A stretch of DNA of 64,000 nucleotides, from assembly GCF_013391415.1 (NCBI RefSeq), contig NZ_JACAXB010000028.1:1-64000 (forward strand), given 5' to 3'. The DNA is from Aquitalea sp. LB_tupeE (GTDB lineage Bacteria > Pseudomonadota > Gammaproteobacteria > Burkholderiales > Chromobacteriaceae). The notes beneath the pieces are model-generated. The model was not told the DNA's origin. It ran no database searches and saw only the letters and a list, made by a program, of their open reading frames with translations. The translations under genes were made by a program, and so were the position numbers. This document shows positions 55,391-64,000 of this stretch, in pieces (the first letter of the stretch is position 1; each line of letters begins with the position of its first letter).

Positions 55391-55405
55391 TGGCATGATT
55401 CCTGC
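55391..55405 (+). promoter_or_regulatory. Sigma-54 promoter of the flgB operon
   Basis: TGGCATGATTCCTGC: GG at -24 and GC at -12 with the required spacing, differing from consensus TGGCACGNNNNTTGC at two positions. It lies 32 bp before the flgB ATG. RpoN promoters with a FlrA/FleQ-type activator are usual for class II flagellar operons of polar flagellates. Confidence 0.8.
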
Positions 55406-55436
55406 TATCACAGTGCACATTCAGGGAGGCATGGTC

Positions 55437-55847
55437 ATGTTGGACAAGATTGGCAAGGAATTCGATTTTCAGCAGCGGGCGCTCAATCTGCGCGCATACC
55501 GCCAGGAAGTCATTGCCAGCAATATTGCCAATGCCGATACCCCCAATTACAAGGCAGTGGATTTTGATTTCAAGCAGGCCTTGCAATCGGCCCAGGGCAG
55601 TCAGAACAAGCTGGCCATGAATGTCACCGATGCGCGCCATTTGCCGGGTGATGCGGCTGGTGCAGCCGGCAAGCCTGCCATGCAGTATCGCAATGCGGTA
55701 CAGCAAAGCCTGGACGGTAACACGGTGGACATGGATGTGGAGCGCGCCGCCTTTGCCGATAACGCCCTGCAATACCAATCCACGCTGACCTTCCTGAGCA
55801 AGCGTATTTCCACGCTGAACAGCGCCATTACCGGTGGAGGCCAGTAA
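55437..55847 (+). CDS. flgB: Flagellar proximal rod protein FlgB
   Basis: 136 residues. Rod-type N-terminal signature [20 protein letters not shown] at about 18-38 and a C-terminal helix. First gene of the operon. ATG 55437 chosen because AGGGAGG lies seven bases before it; another ATG two codons earlier is too close. Exported by the flagellar type III apparatus, so no signal peptide. 2-bp gap to flgC. Confidence 0.96.
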   Translation: MLDKIGKEFDFQQRALNLRAYRQEVIASNIANADTPNYKAVDFDFKQALQSAQGSQNKLAMNVTDARHLPGDAAGAAGKPAMQYRNAVQQSLDGNTVDMDVERAAFADNALQYQSTLTFLSKRISTLNSAITGGGQ

Positions 55848-55849
55848 GC

Positions 55850-56260
55850 ATGTCTCTTGCCAATATCTTTGCCATTTCCGGTTCGGCCCTCACCGCCCAG
55901 TCGATGCGGCTTAACGTGGTGGCCAGCAATATTGCCAACGCGGAAAGTGCCACCAGTTCTACCGGTCAGCCTTACAAGGGCCGTCATGTAGTGTTTACGG
56001 CCTTGCCGGTCAGCGCATCCCAACCGCAGGTGGCAGGTGTGCGGGTGACGTCGATTGTGGAAGACCAGACGCCACCGCGTCTGAAGTATGACCCCAGTAA
56101 TCCTCTGGCGGACGAAAAGGGCTATGTGAACATGCCCAATGTCAATCCGGTCGAGGAAATGTCCGACATGATTTCCGCTTCGCGTTCGTATCAGACCAAT
56201 GTGGAAATGATGAATACCGCCAAGACCTTGCTGCAGAAAACCCTGCAGCTGGGTCAGTGA
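55850..56260 (+). CDS. flgC: Flagellar proximal rod protein FlgC
   Basis: 136 residues. [20 protein letters not shown] and [12 protein letters not shown] at the N-terminus and VDVVEEM-like [19 protein letters not shown] near the end are the rod-protein hallmarks. Confidence 0.96.
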   Translation: MSLANIFAISGSALTAQSMRLNVVASNIANAESATSSTGQPYKGRHVVFTALPVSASQPQVAGVRVTSIVEDQTPPRLKYDPSNPLADEKGYVNMPNVNPVEEMSDMISASRSYQTNVEMMNTAKTLLQKTLQLGQ

Positions 56261-56275
56261 TGAAAGGCCCATGCC

Positions 56276-56983
56276 ATGACCAGCTCGGTTAATTCCTCGT
56301 CCAATCCGTATGCAATGCTGAACGGCAGTTCCAGCACCTCTGGCAGTACCGGTACCAGTTCGACCAATGCTAATACCGATACCAGCGCCAAGGGCATTCA
56401 GGACCGTTTCCTGAAATTGCTGGTCACGCAGTTGCAGGCGCAGGACCCGATGAATCCGATGGATAACAGCCAGATCACCAGCCAGATGGCGCAGATCAGC
56501 CAGGTGTCCGGCATGCAAACCCTGAATACCGCCATGCAAAGCCTGGTGCAGTCGCAAGCGGCCAACCAGTCGCTGATGGCAGCCACCATGATTGGCAAGC
56601 AGGCGCTGGTGCCGGGTAGTGCGCTCGACCTTACCAGTGGCAGCTCGGTGCAGGGTGCGGTCAACCTGAGTGGCGCGGCAACCGACTACACTGTCAGCAT
56701 CAAGGATGCCAATGGCACCGTGGTGGATACCCTCACGGTGAAGAGCCCCAGCACTGGCCTGAACTCTTTCAATTGGGATGGCAAGGATGCCAATGGCAAT
56801 CAGCTGCCTAGCGGTAAATATACCTTCTCGGCCCAGGCGACCAGTGCTGGCAGCGCGGCAGTCACAGCTACGCCATATGCCAATCAGGCGGTGACTGCAG
56901 TGAGCTGGGCCAGTGGCTCGCCTCAGTTGATCATGAAGGATGGCACCAGTGTTGGCCTCGCCAACGTCGCCCAGCTGTCTTAA
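56276..56983 (+). CDS. flgD: Flagellar hook-assembly scaffold FlgD
   Basis: 235 residues. N-terminal signature DRFLKLLVTQLQAQDPMNPM (about 43-62) is typical of hook capping proteins; a Ser/Thr-rich N-terminus precedes it and a FlgD Ig/tudor-like region (NWDGKDANGNQLPSGKYTF) follows. Caps the growing hook. Confidence 0.95.
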   Translation: MTSSVNSSSNPYAMLNGSSSTSGSTGTSSTNANTDTSAKGIQDRFLKLLVTQLQAQDPMNPMDNSQITSQMAQISQVSGMQTLNTAMQSLVQSQAANQSLMAATMIGKQALVPGSALDLTSGSSVQGAVNLSGAATDYTVSIKDANGTVVDTLTVKSPSTGLNSFNWDGKDANGNQLPSGKYTFSAQATSAGSAAVTATPYANQAVTAVSWASGSPQLIMKDGTSVGLANVAQLS

Positions 56984-57023
56984 ATCCATTCATTAGCGTA
57001 ATCAGGTTTCGGGGAGTAGTACC

Positions 57024-58262
57024 ATGGGTTTTCAACAAGGTCTGAGTGGTCTGAATTCGGCATCCTCGCAGCTGGATACCATTGGCAATAACGTGTCCAA
57101 TGCCAGCACGGTGGGCTTTAAAAGCTCGCGTACCGAGTTCAGCGATCTGTTTTCCACCAGTTTTTACGGTGTGGCCAGTACCAGTGCCGGTATCGGTTCG
57201 CAGGTCAGTGCAGTAACCCAGTCCTTCAGCGCCGGCAACATTACCCCGACCGGACGTAGTTTGGACTTGGCCATCAACAACAATGGTTTTTTCATTGTGC
57301 GGCAGAACCCGACCTCGTCCACCGGCTCGCTGGCTTACACCCGTAACGGCCAGTTTCAGGTGGACAAGGATGGTTACATTGTCAATGGCAACGACCGCCT
57401 GCAAGGCTGGATGGCCAATAACGGCGTGGTAACCCAAGGTCCGGTAACCGACCTGAAACTGCAAACCAACCTGATTTCGCCAGCAGCCACCACCAAGGTC
57501 ACCATGGGTGTCAACGTGGATTCCCGTCTGACCACGCCTACCGTGACTCCGCTGGACCCCACCAACACCAAGACATTCAACTGGTCCAATGCTGCACAGG
57601 TGTACGACAGCCTGGGTAATCAGCACAACCTGACCCTTTACTACGTCAAGGGCACGGCTACCACCAGTGGCACGCCATGGACGGTAACGGCCTATGTGGA
57701 CGGCAACCCGGCCACTACGCCCAACACCTACACCATGAACTACGACACCTCGGGTAATCTGACCAATACCACGCCGTTCAGCGTTACCTTCAGCCCCACG
57801 CCGGTGAATGGCTCGTCCTCGCCAGTTACCCTGAGTATCGATTACACCGGTTCCACCCAGGTGGCACAGGCTTCCGGTACTCCGACCGAAACAGTTGATG
57901 GCTATGCTCCGGGTACCCTGAGCAGCATGAATATTGATACCCATGGCAATATCATGGCCAGCTTTTCCAACGGCCAGAATAAAGTGATTGGTCAGGTTGC
58001 GCTGGCTACCTTCACCAATTCGCAAGGCCTGCAAAATGAAGGTGGCAATCGCTGGCAACAAACCCTTGCCTCAGGCGTGCCAGCCTACAATGCGCCGGGC
58101 TCCGGCAATGCCGGCACCGTGCAGTCGCAGGCACTGGAAGACTCCAACGTTGACCTGACGGCAGAACTGGTCAACATGATCACGGCGCAGCGTTTTTACC
58201 AGGCCAATGCCCAGACCATCAAGACCGAAGACACCTTGATGCAGACCATCATCAACCTGTAA
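57024..58262 (+). CDS. flgE: Flagellar hook protein FlgE
   Basis: 412 residues. N-terminal FQQGLSGLNSASSQLDTIGN and C-terminal ELVNMITAQRFYQANAQTIK rod/hook helices enclosing a variable Thr-rich D1-D2 region. GGGGAG ribosome binding site. Length is typical. Confidence 0.96.
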   Translation: MGFQQGLSGLNSASSQLDTIGNNVSNASTVGFKSSRTEFSDLFSTSFYGVASTSAGIGSQVSAVTQSFSAGNITPTGRSLDLAINNNGFFIVRQNPTSSTGSLAYTRNGQFQVDKDGYIVNGNDRLQGWMANNGVVTQGPVTDLKLQTNLISPAATTKVTMGVNVDSRLTTPTVTPLDPTNTKTFNWSNAAQVYDSLGNQHNLTLYYVKGTATTSGTPWTVTAYVDGNPATTPNTYTMNYDTSGNLTNTTPFSVTFSPTPVNGSSSPVTLSIDYTGSTQVAQASGTPTETVDGYAPGTLSSMNIDTHGNIMASFSNGQNKVIGQVALATFTNSQGLQNEGGNRWQQTLASGVPAYNAPGSGNAGTVQSQALEDSNVDLTAELVNMITAQRFYQANAQTIKTEDTLMQTIINL

Positions 58263-58301
58263 TTGATCACAGTCACAACAGCCTGAAGAAGCGGGGACTC
58301 A

Positions 58302-59042
58302 ATGGATAAGATGTTGTACCTGGCCATGAATGGTGCCAAACATGTTGATTTGCAGCAGGCAACCACGGCCAATAATCTGTCCAATGCCCATACCAATGCC
58401 TTCAAGGCCGATCTGGCATCATTCCGTGCCTTGCCGGTAGTGGGTCCCGGTGCACCCACCCGTACCTATGTGGTGGATAACACCATCGGTCACGACATGA
58501 GCCAGGGCAGCCTGATGCATACCGGCAGTCCCAGTGATTTCGCCCTGGGCTCGCCCGGTTTCTTTGCCGTACAGGCCGCCGATGGCAGTGAGGCCTATAC
58601 CCGCGACGGCGGCTATGTACTGGACGCCAACGGCATGATGCGCACCCGCAGCGGCCTGCCCATCAGCGGTGATGGTGGCCCCATCACTGTTCCTACCGGC
58701 TATCAAGTGCAATTGGGACAGGATGGTTCGGTGGTAGGCGTGCCGCAAAACGGCAAGGACCGTACCCCGCAGCTGCTGGGGCAGATCAAGCTGGTCAACC
58801 CTGGTGCCAAAGAAGTGTACAAGGGCCCGGATGGGCTGTTCCGCATGAATAATGGCGACACCGCCACCGCCGACACCAATGTCAAACTGGTGCCGGAAAC
58901 GCTGGAAGCCAGCAATGTCAATGCGGTGGAAAGCCTGGTGCAGATGATCTCCCACGGTCGCCAGTACGACATGAATATCAAGCTGATGCAGAACGCTGAC
59001 CAGAACGATCAGAAAGCCACCCAGTTGCTGGCCATGGGCTGA
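58302..59042 (+). CDS. flgF: Flagellar distal-rod protein FlgF
   Basis: 246 residues. MLYLAMNGAKHVDLQQATTA at the N-terminus, a FlgF/G core with GSPGFFAVQAADGSEAYTRDG, and C-terminal VQMISHGRQYDMNIKLMQ. Confidence 0.96.
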   Translation: MDKMLYLAMNGAKHVDLQQATTANNLSNAHTNAFKADLASFRALPVVGPGAPTRTYVVDNTIGHDMSQGSLMHTGSPSDFALGSPGFFAVQAADGSEAYTRDGGYVLDANGMMRTRSGLPISGDGGPITVPTGYQVQLGQDGSVVGVPQNGKDRTPQLLGQIKLVNPGAKEVYKGPDGLFRMNNGDTATADTNVKLVPETLEASNVNAVESLVQMISHGRQYDMNIKLMQNADQNDQKATQLLAMG

Positions 59043-59093
59043 TCTGCATTACACCAAACCGAATACCAACAAGAATACTGAGGAAACACCGCC

Positions 59094-59876
59094 ATGATGC
59101 GTGCGCTTTATGTTGCCAAAACCGGGATGGACTCCAGCCAGTTCAATCTGGATGTGATCTCCAACAACCTGGCCAACGTCAATACCGTCGGTTTCAAGCG
59201 CGGGCGTGCTGTGTTCGAAGACCTCTACTACCAGACCCTGCGTCAGCCTGGTGCCCAGCTGGCGGATGGCAGTACCACTCCTACCGGTTTGCAAGTGGGT
59301 ACCGGTGCCACTGCCGTGGCCACCGCCAAGAACTTTACCCAGGGCAATATGACCCAAAGCAGCCAGCCGCTGGATTGGGCCATTACTGGCGATGGCTTCT
59401 TCCGCATCCTGCGCCCGGATGGCACCACGGCGTATACCCGTGATGGCGAATTCAAGCGCAACTCCAGCGGCGACATCGTCACCTCTGACGGTTATCAATT
59501 GAATCCCAATATCAATATCCCCAGCACGGCCACGCAGATCACCGTGTCCAATGCCGGGGTGGTGCAGTATTTCCTGCCGAACAATCCGTCTCCGCAAACG
59601 GCCGGCACCATTCAGCTCACCACCTTCATCAACCCGCAAGGTCTGGAGAGTGTGGGCAATAACCTGTATCTGCAAAGTGCCTCGTCCGGCGACCCGCAGG
59701 ATGGCGATCCGGGTACCGACAGCCGCGGGGTGGTAATGCAGGGCTTTCTGGAAGGCTCCAACGTGAATGTGACTGAAGAACTGGTCAACATGATTACCGC
59801 GCAGCGCTCTTTCGAAATGAATTCCAAGGCCATTACCACGGCCGACCAGATGCTGCAGAAACTGACGCAGATGTAA
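59094..59876 (+). CDS. flgG: Flagellar distal-rod protein FlgG
   Basis: 260 residues. RALYVAKTGMDSSQFNLDVI start, NNLANVNTVGFKRGRAVFED, and C-terminal LVNMITAQRSFEMNSKAITT. GAGGAA eight bases before ATG 59094. Followed by a nested hairpin before flgH. Confidence 0.97.
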   Translation: MMRALYVAKTGMDSSQFNLDVISNNLANVNTVGFKRGRAVFEDLYYQTLRQPGAQLADGSTTPTGLQVGTGATAVATAKNFTQGNMTQSSQPLDWAITGDGFFRILRPDGTTAYTRDGEFKRNSSGDIVTSDGYQLNPNINIPSTATQITVSNAGVVQYFLPNNPSPQTAGTIQLTTFINPQGLESVGNNLYLQSASSGDPQDGDPGTDSRGVVMQGFLEGSNVNVTEELVNMITAQRSFEMNSKAITTADQMLQKLTQM

Positions 59877-59884
59877 GTTGAAGG

Positions 59885-59929
59885 AGGACACTGAGCGTCG
59901 TGCACGAAATGCACTATCAACAGTGTCCT
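59885..59929 (+). other. Nested hairpin in the flgG-flgH gap
   Basis: AGGACACTG (59885-59893) pairs with CAGTGTCCT (59921-59929); inside, GTGCA (59900-59904) pairs with TGCAC (59910-59914). No T run, so more likely an RNA processing or stability element than a terminator. Confidence 0.5.
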
Positions 59930-60001
59930 GATGCAGGTGCTTGTGTAATCAAAGGGTAGGCATGGCGTAATGAAACAGGCGTCATGCAAGAGGAGGGCGA
60001 T

Positions 60002-60682
60002 ATGAATATGCTGAAGTGGATGATGCTGGGTCTGGTGGCCGTACTGGCCGGGTGTGCCGCCCAGGAGCCGCCGCTGGTGACCCTGCCCATGACTGCGCGC
60101 CCACAACCACAAGCTGCCACCTTGCCTGCCAATGGTTCCATCTTCCAGTCGGGCAGCTATCGCGCCATGTTCGAGGACAAGATGCCAGCACTGGTAGGCG
60201 ATACGCTTACCATCAATATCCAGGAAAAATCGTCCACCTCGCAGTCGGAACAGACCACTGCCACCCGTTCTTCTGCCTTGTCGGATACCATTTCCAGCGG
60301 CATGCAGCTGCCCTTCATTCCGGGCAGCCTTACCAAGGGCCTGGGTGCATCGCTGAATGGCAGCGGTTCGGCCAGTAATACCGGTAAGGGTACCAATCAG
60401 GTCGCCACTACCTTTGTCAGCTCGATCACCGTGACAGTGATTGAAGTGCTGTCCAATGGCAATCTCATCATCAGCGGCGAAAAAGTGGTGCGCATCAATG
60501 GCGATACCGAATCCATCCGCCTGTCCGGGGTGGTCAACCCGCGGGATATCGCCGCCGATCGCTCGGTTTCTTCGCTCAAGGTGGCAGATGCCCGGATCGA
60601 GCAGGAAACCAAGGGAAATAACCGCCTGTATAATGAACCGGGTTGGCTGGCCAAGTTTTTCCTCAGCATCATTCCCATTTGA
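60002..60682 (+). CDS. flgH: Flagellar L-ring lipoprotein FlgH
   Basis: 226 residues. Lipoprotein signal with lipobox LAGC at about residues 14-17, then the L-ring body: ALVGDTLTINIQEKSSTSQS, GSGS..KGTNQ and NGNLIISGEKVVRINGDTES. Outer-membrane bushing of the rod. ATG 60002 follows GAGGAGGG. Confidence 0.95.
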   Translation: MNMLKWMMLGLVAVLAGCAAQEPPLVTLPMTARPQPQAATLPANGSIFQSGSYRAMFEDKMPALVGDTLTINIQEKSSTSQSEQTTATRSSALSDTISSGMQLPFIPGSLTKGLGASLNGSGSASNTGKGTNQVATTFVSSITVTVIEVLSNGNLIISGEKVVRINGDTESIRLSGVVNPRDIAADRSVSSLKVADARIEQETKGNNRLYNEPGWLAKFFLSIIPI

Positions 60683-60703
60683 TGGCCAGGACTGGATGAC
60701 ATC

Positions 60704-61801
60704 ATGAAAAAATTCCTGCTTGCCCTGACTTGCCTGTTGCTGGGGGCGCAAGTGCTGGCGGCCGAGCGGCTGAAAGACATCACCAATATCGCTGGTGTGC
60801 GTTCCAACCAATTGCTGGGTTATGGCCTGGTAGTGGGCCTGGATGGCAGTGGTGACAAGGTGACTTCTTCACCATTTACCGGCCAATCGCTGTCCAATAT
60901 GCTGACCCAGCTGGGCGTGCAAATTCCGCCGGGAACCAAGGTTGACCCTAAAAACGTGGCGGCAGTCAGCCTGACTGCCATCTTGCCGCCATTTGCCCGC
61001 AAAGGCCAGGCGCTGGATGTAACGGTGTCGTCCATCGGTGATGCCAAGAGCCTGCGTGGCGGCACCTTGCTGCTGTCCCCGCTCAAAGGTGCTGATGGCC
61101 AGATTTACGGCATGGCACAAGGTAATGTGCTGGTGGGTGGTGCGGGTGCCGCCGCCGGGGGCAGCAAGGCGCAGATCAATCAGCTGAGTGTGGGGCGGAT
61201 TGCCGGCGGTGCCACGGTGGAACGCGAAGTACCTACTGCGCTGGGCAACGGCGAATTCATCAACCTCGAATTGCAAGAAGCCAATTTCACCATGGCCAAT
61301 CGCGTGGTGCAGGCCATTAACAAGGCGTTTGGCAATGGTACTGCCCGTGCGGTGGATGGTGGTCTGGTGGAAGTGCGTGCGCCGTTTGATTCCAACCAGC
61401 GCGTGCAGTTTCTGTCGCGGATGGAAAATCTTGCCGTAGACCCGGCAGAAGTTTCCCCTCTGGTCATCATCAATGCCCGTACCGGCTCCATCGTGATGAA
61501 CCAGGCGGTGCAGCTGGAACCCTGTGCCATTGCCCACGGCAACCTTACCGTCACCATCAGCAACAACCCGCAGGTCAGCCAGCCGCCAGCGCTGTCCGGC
61601 GGTCAGACCGTGGCCACCAATCAGGCCAATGTCAGCGTCACCAGTGATGGCGGCAAGGTGCTGAAAGTGGCCAAGAGCGCCAATCTCAACCAGGTGGTGT
61701 CGGCATTGAATGCCCTGGGAGCCACCCCGCAAGACCTCATTTCCATCCTGCAGGCGATGAAGGCGGCAGGCTCGCTGAAAGCGGATTTGCAGATCATCTG
61801 A
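60704..61801 (+). CDS. flgI: Flagellar P-ring protein FlgI
   Basis: 365 residues. Sec signal peptide (cleavage after VLAA), then RLKDITNIAGVRSNQLLGYG, the invariant P-ring opening. Periplasmic ring around the rod. Normal length. Followed by a terminator-like hairpin before flgJ. Confidence 0.97.
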   Translation: MKKFLLALTCLLLGAQVLAAERLKDITNIAGVRSNQLLGYGLVVGLDGSGDKVTSSPFTGQSLSNMLTQLGVQIPPGTKVDPKNVAAVSLTAILPPFARKGQALDVTVSSIGDAKSLRGGTLLLSPLKGADGQIYGMAQGNVLVGGAGAAAGGSKAQINQLSVGRIAGGATVEREVPTALGNGEFINLELQEANFTMANRVVQAINKAFGNGTARAVDGGLVEVRAPFDSNQRVQFLSRMENLAVDPAEVSPLVIINARTGSIVMNQAVQLEPCAIAHGNLTVTISNNPQVSQPPALSGGQTVATNQANVSVTSDGGKVLKVAKSANLNQVVSALNALGATPQDLISILQAMKAAGSLKADLQII

Positions 61802-61824
61802 TCTCTGGTTTTCTTGCTGACAAA

Positions 61825-61847
61825 AGGCCCCGCGTGCGGGGCTTTTT
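61825..61847 (+). terminator. Terminator between flgI and flgJ
   Basis: GGCCCCG / CGGGGC stem with a short loop, preceded by AAAA and followed by TTTTT. Inside the operon, so it may lower expression of flgJ onward. Confidence 0.7.
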
Positions 61848-61890
61848 GCATTGGCCCGCTTCTTGCTAATAACGCGACAAGGAGCGAGTA

Positions 61891-62856
61891 ATGACGACGC
61901 AGTTTTCCCCTAGCTATACGGCAGCCGATGCCCAGAACCAGCAACTGGCGGTAGACCCGACCCAGATGTCCGGTCTGCGTGCGCGTATGGCCAAGGACCC
62001 GCAAGGTGCTGCCAAGGAGGCTGCGTCGCAGTTTGAAGCCCTGTTGATGGGGACCATGCTCAAGACCATGCGTCAGACCAAGTTCGATGACGAACAGGAT
62101 TCCGACATGGACACCTACCGCGGCATGCTGGACCAGCAACTGGTGCAGTCGCTCAGCAAAGCCGGGGGGATGGGCATTGCCAACCTGGTTTATCAGCAGA
62201 TTGCAAAGCAGCAAGGACTTGACCCGGGCGCGGATGCCACGCAGTTACGGCCTGCTTCATCCGGTCCGGTACTGGCCAGCCGCTTCAGCCAGTCCTCGGC
62301 GCTGAAGGCCTATCAGGCAGCACAGGCGGAAGCGGCCACTGCCAGCAGTAGTACGGCGACACCGACGGCAACGGTTACGGCAGGCGGTGACAGCAAGAGC
62401 TTTGTACAGGGCTTGTTGCCGCATGCGCGGCAAGCTGCAGCGCAACTGGGTGTGGCACCGGAGTTTGTGGTGGCCCATGCCGCGCTGGAAAGCGGCTGGG
62501 GCAAGCGTGCCATTCGCAATGCAGATGGCAGTAACTCGCACAACCTGTTTGGCATCAAGGCGAGCGGTGATTGGCAAGGCAAGTCCACCAGCATTACCAC
62601 CACCGAGTATGTCAATGGTGTGCCGCAGAAACGGGTGGACAGCTTCCGCTCTTATGACTCCTACGCCGATGCGTTCAGCGACTATGCACGCATGCTCAAA
62701 GAGTCACCACGTTATCAGGCTGTACTCAACCAGGGTCGTAATGTCGCGGGCTTTGCACAAGGCTTGCAGAACGGTGGTTATGCCACCGATCCGCGCTATG
62801 CACGCAAACTGGTTGATGTGGCGGCGACGCTGGCACAGCAGTCGGCCAGATCCTGA
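61891..62856 (+). CDS. flgJ: Flagellar rod-assembly protein/muramidase FlgJ
   Basis: 321 residues, the two-domain form. N-terminal rod-capping domain (about 30-110: EAASQFEALLMGTMLKTMRQ) and C-terminal glucosaminidase domain (about 170-315) with putative catalytic Glu200 in AHAALESGWG, plus NLFGIKASGDWQG. Opens peptidoglycan for the rod. ATG 61891. Confidence 0.96.
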   Translation: MTTQFSPSYTAADAQNQQLAVDPTQMSGLRARMAKDPQGAAKEAASQFEALLMGTMLKTMRQTKFDDEQDSDMDTYRGMLDQQLVQSLSKAGGMGIANLVYQQIAKQQGLDPGADATQLRPASSGPVLASRFSQSSALKAYQAAQAEAATASSSTATPTATVTAGGDSKSFVQGLLPHARQAAAQLGVAPEFVVAHAALESGWGKRAIRNADGSNSHNLFGIKASGDWQGKSTSITTTEYVNGVPQKRVDSFRSYDSYADAFSDYARMLKESPRYQAVLNQGRNVAGFAQGLQNGGYATDPRYARKLVDVAATLAQQSARS

Positions 62857-62857
62857 T

Positions 62858-62884
62858 TAAAGTTTAAGCAGTTGCAGTCGATAT
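62858..62884 (+). promoter_or_regulatory. Sigma-28 (FliA) promoter of flgK
   Basis: TAAAGTTT (62858-62865, perfect -35), 11-bp spacer, GTCGATAT (62877-62884; consensus GCCGATAA, six of eight). Sits directly after the flgJ stop and 18 bp before the flgK start, so flgK and probably flgL belong to the late class of flagellar genes. Confidence 0.85.
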
Positions 62885-62902
62885 AACAGCAGAGAGGAAA
62901 AA

Positions 62903-64000
62903 ATGGGCTCAAATATATTTTCCATTGGCGTCAGTGGCCTGAATGCGGCACAAACCGCCCTGTCTGTTGTCGGCCAGAATATTGCCAATGGTAATACTCC
63001 CGGATATAACCGCCAGGTGTTGAGTCAGGCTGCGCGCATGCCGCAGCAAGAAGGCTTCGGCTACCTGGGTCAGGGCGTGGATATCACCGGCATCAGCCGT
63101 ATTTATGACAAATATCTTGATATGCAGGTGCTCACTGCCCAGTCCGGCAGTAATTACTATTCCAGCCAGCTGTCCCAGCTCAACCAGATCAACAACCTGT
63201 TGTCCGACCCTACAGTTGGTCTGAGCAATTCTTTCCAAAGCTTCTACAGCAGTTTACAAACCCTGTCGCAAGACCCGTCCTCGGTGCCCAGCCGGCAGAC
63301 CGTGGTCAATATGTCCCAGGCACTGGTATCCAATTTCACCGCCATTGGCAATAACCTGACGCAGATGCAAGCCGGGGTGAATTCGCAAATTACCAGCACG
63401 GTAAGCAGCATCAATGCCTTGGCACAGAATATTGCCGATCTGAACAATCAGATTGCTGCCGCAGCAGCAAGCAATACCCAGCAACAGCCAAACGACCTGA
63501 TGGATCAGCGCGACCAGGCCATGGAGCAGCTGAACAAGCTGGTCAGTGCCAAAGCCGTGCCACAGTCCGACGGTACTTACAGCGTGTTCATCGGTAATGG
63601 CCAGGCGCTGGTGATGGGCAATAACGTGACCAAGCTGGGTACGCAAAACGATCCCACCAATCCTGCAAACGTGCAGGTAACCTATCCCAACGCCAATGGC
63701 ACCAATACCGTGGTGCCAAGTACCGCGCTGGCAGGTGGCCAACTGGCGGGTTATCTCGATTTCCGTGACGGTACTTTGCTGTCTACCCAGAAAAAGCTGG
63801 GCACGCTAGCCATTGATTTCACCACGGCCATGAATTATCAGAACCAGCTTGGGCGCGATTTGTCCGGCAATCAGGGTGGGCTGATCTTTGCCGACATGAC
63901 CAGTTACGCCTCCCATCCGCAGGATGCCGTGGCCAATATGCAATTGTTGCTGGCCGACCCCTCCAAGCTGGCTGCCTCGTCTTCCTTGCAACTGGGCAGT
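62903..64000 (+). CDS. flgK: Flagellar hook-filament junction protein FlgK (N-terminal part)
   Basis: Runs off the right edge after 366 codons. N-terminal NIFSIGVSGLNAAQTALSVV and GQNIANGNTPGYNRQ are diagnostic of HAP1/FlgK; the next region with LNNQIAAAAASNTQQQPNDL and MDQRDQAMEQLNKLV continues the D0-D1 helices. ATG 62903 is preceded by AGAGAGGAAAA. Own sigma-28 promoter. Confidence 0.96.
   Translation, partial: MGSNIFSIGVSGLNAAQTALSVVGQNIANGNTPGYNRQVLSQAARMPQQEGFGYLGQGVDITGISRIYDKYLDMQVLTAQSGSNYYSSQLSQLNQINNLLSDPTVGLSNSFQSFYSSLQTLSQDPSSVPSRQTVVNMSQALVSNFTAIGNNLTQMQAGVNSQITSTVSSINALAQNIADLNNQIAAAAASNTQQQPNDLMDQRDQAMEQLNKLVSAKAVPQSDGTYSVFIGNGQALVMGNNVTKLGTQNDPTNPANVQVTYPNANGTNTVVPSTALAGGQLAGYLDFRDGTLLSTQKKLGTLAIDFTTAMNYQNQLGRDLSGNQGGLIFADMTSYASHPQDAVANMQLLLADPSKLAASSSLQLGS

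Noticed and set aside
1-64000. Search for insertion sequences, integrases, prophage, CRISPR arrays, toxin-antitoxin pairs, tRNA or rRNA genes.
   Set aside because: None recognised by reading; gene content and composition look like stable core chromosome.

Overview
The window is a 64 kb piece of a GC-rich bacterial chromosome with no mobile elements, CRISPR arrays, rRNA or tRNA genes that I can see. Gene content and order point to a betaproteobacterium, most likely of the Neisseriales (Chromobacterium/Aquitalea-like; this placement is inference). Supporting signs are class I polyhydroxyalkanoate genes, a stand-alone IF-1 paralogue with an extended C-terminus, a leu-asd-fimV-truA-trpFBA-accD block, and a flgBCDEFGHIJK operon whose FlgJ carries a C-terminal glucosaminidase domain.

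Layout: 1-3.0 kb is a kynurenine catabolism locus on the minus strand (kynB, kynU, amino acid permease) divergent from an Lrp/AsnC regulator. 3.2-6.8 kb holds a nitronate monooxygenase-type flavoprotein, a YecD isochorismatase-fold protein, ArfB ribosome rescue factor and an orphan REC-EAL protein. 7.1-15.9 kb holds the IF-1 paralogue with a long hairpin-rich leader, LysP, MarC, AcpH/Ves, an iron-dependent alcohol dehydrogenase, a LysR/TSUP divergent pair, a glycine-zipper protein and a DUF2249 protein. 16.0-19.8 kb is a tightly overlapping operon of a Cdd1-type helix-hairpin-helix protein, two separate PqiA half-proteins, PqiB (three MCE domains) and the lipoprotein PqiC, likely an envelope lipid-transport system. 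20-26.5 kb mixes an EamA exporter, an RluF-type pseudouridine synthase, an alpha/beta hydrolase, an unrecognised coiled-coil protein, a DGC-domain protein, an alkaline-phosphatase-fold enzyme and a YkgJ-type cysteine-cluster protein. 26.6-29.7 kb is phaC-phaA on the minus strand.

30-33 kb holds an acylpyruvase-family gene, HslR, an MFS transporter and an XRE regulator. 33.3-49.8 kb is a long plus-strand block for leucine, aspartate-family and tryptophan synthesis (leuC, entericidin, leuD, methyltransferase, leuB, asd, second asd-like gene, two tandem fimV genes, truA, trpF, trpB, trpA, accD), the same order as the Pseudomonas leuB-asd-usg-fimV-truA-trpF-accD block with an extra fimV. 49.9-55.2 kb has an FAD-linked 2-hydroxyacid dehydrogenase, an AT-rich gap with consensus DnaA boxes, YheS (ABC-F), TsaD and YhfA (OsmC). 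From 55.4 kb to the right edge runs the flagellar rod-hook operon, with a good sigma-54 promoter in front of flgB and a good sigma-28 promoter in front of flgK.

Nothing here is a clearly new defence or mobile system. The observations I rate highest are the structured leader of the IF-1 paralogue, the DnaA-box cluster beside an AT-rich stretch away from dnaA, the duplicated and architecturally different FimV pair, the HHH-PqiAABC operon, and the unrecognised 352-residue protein.
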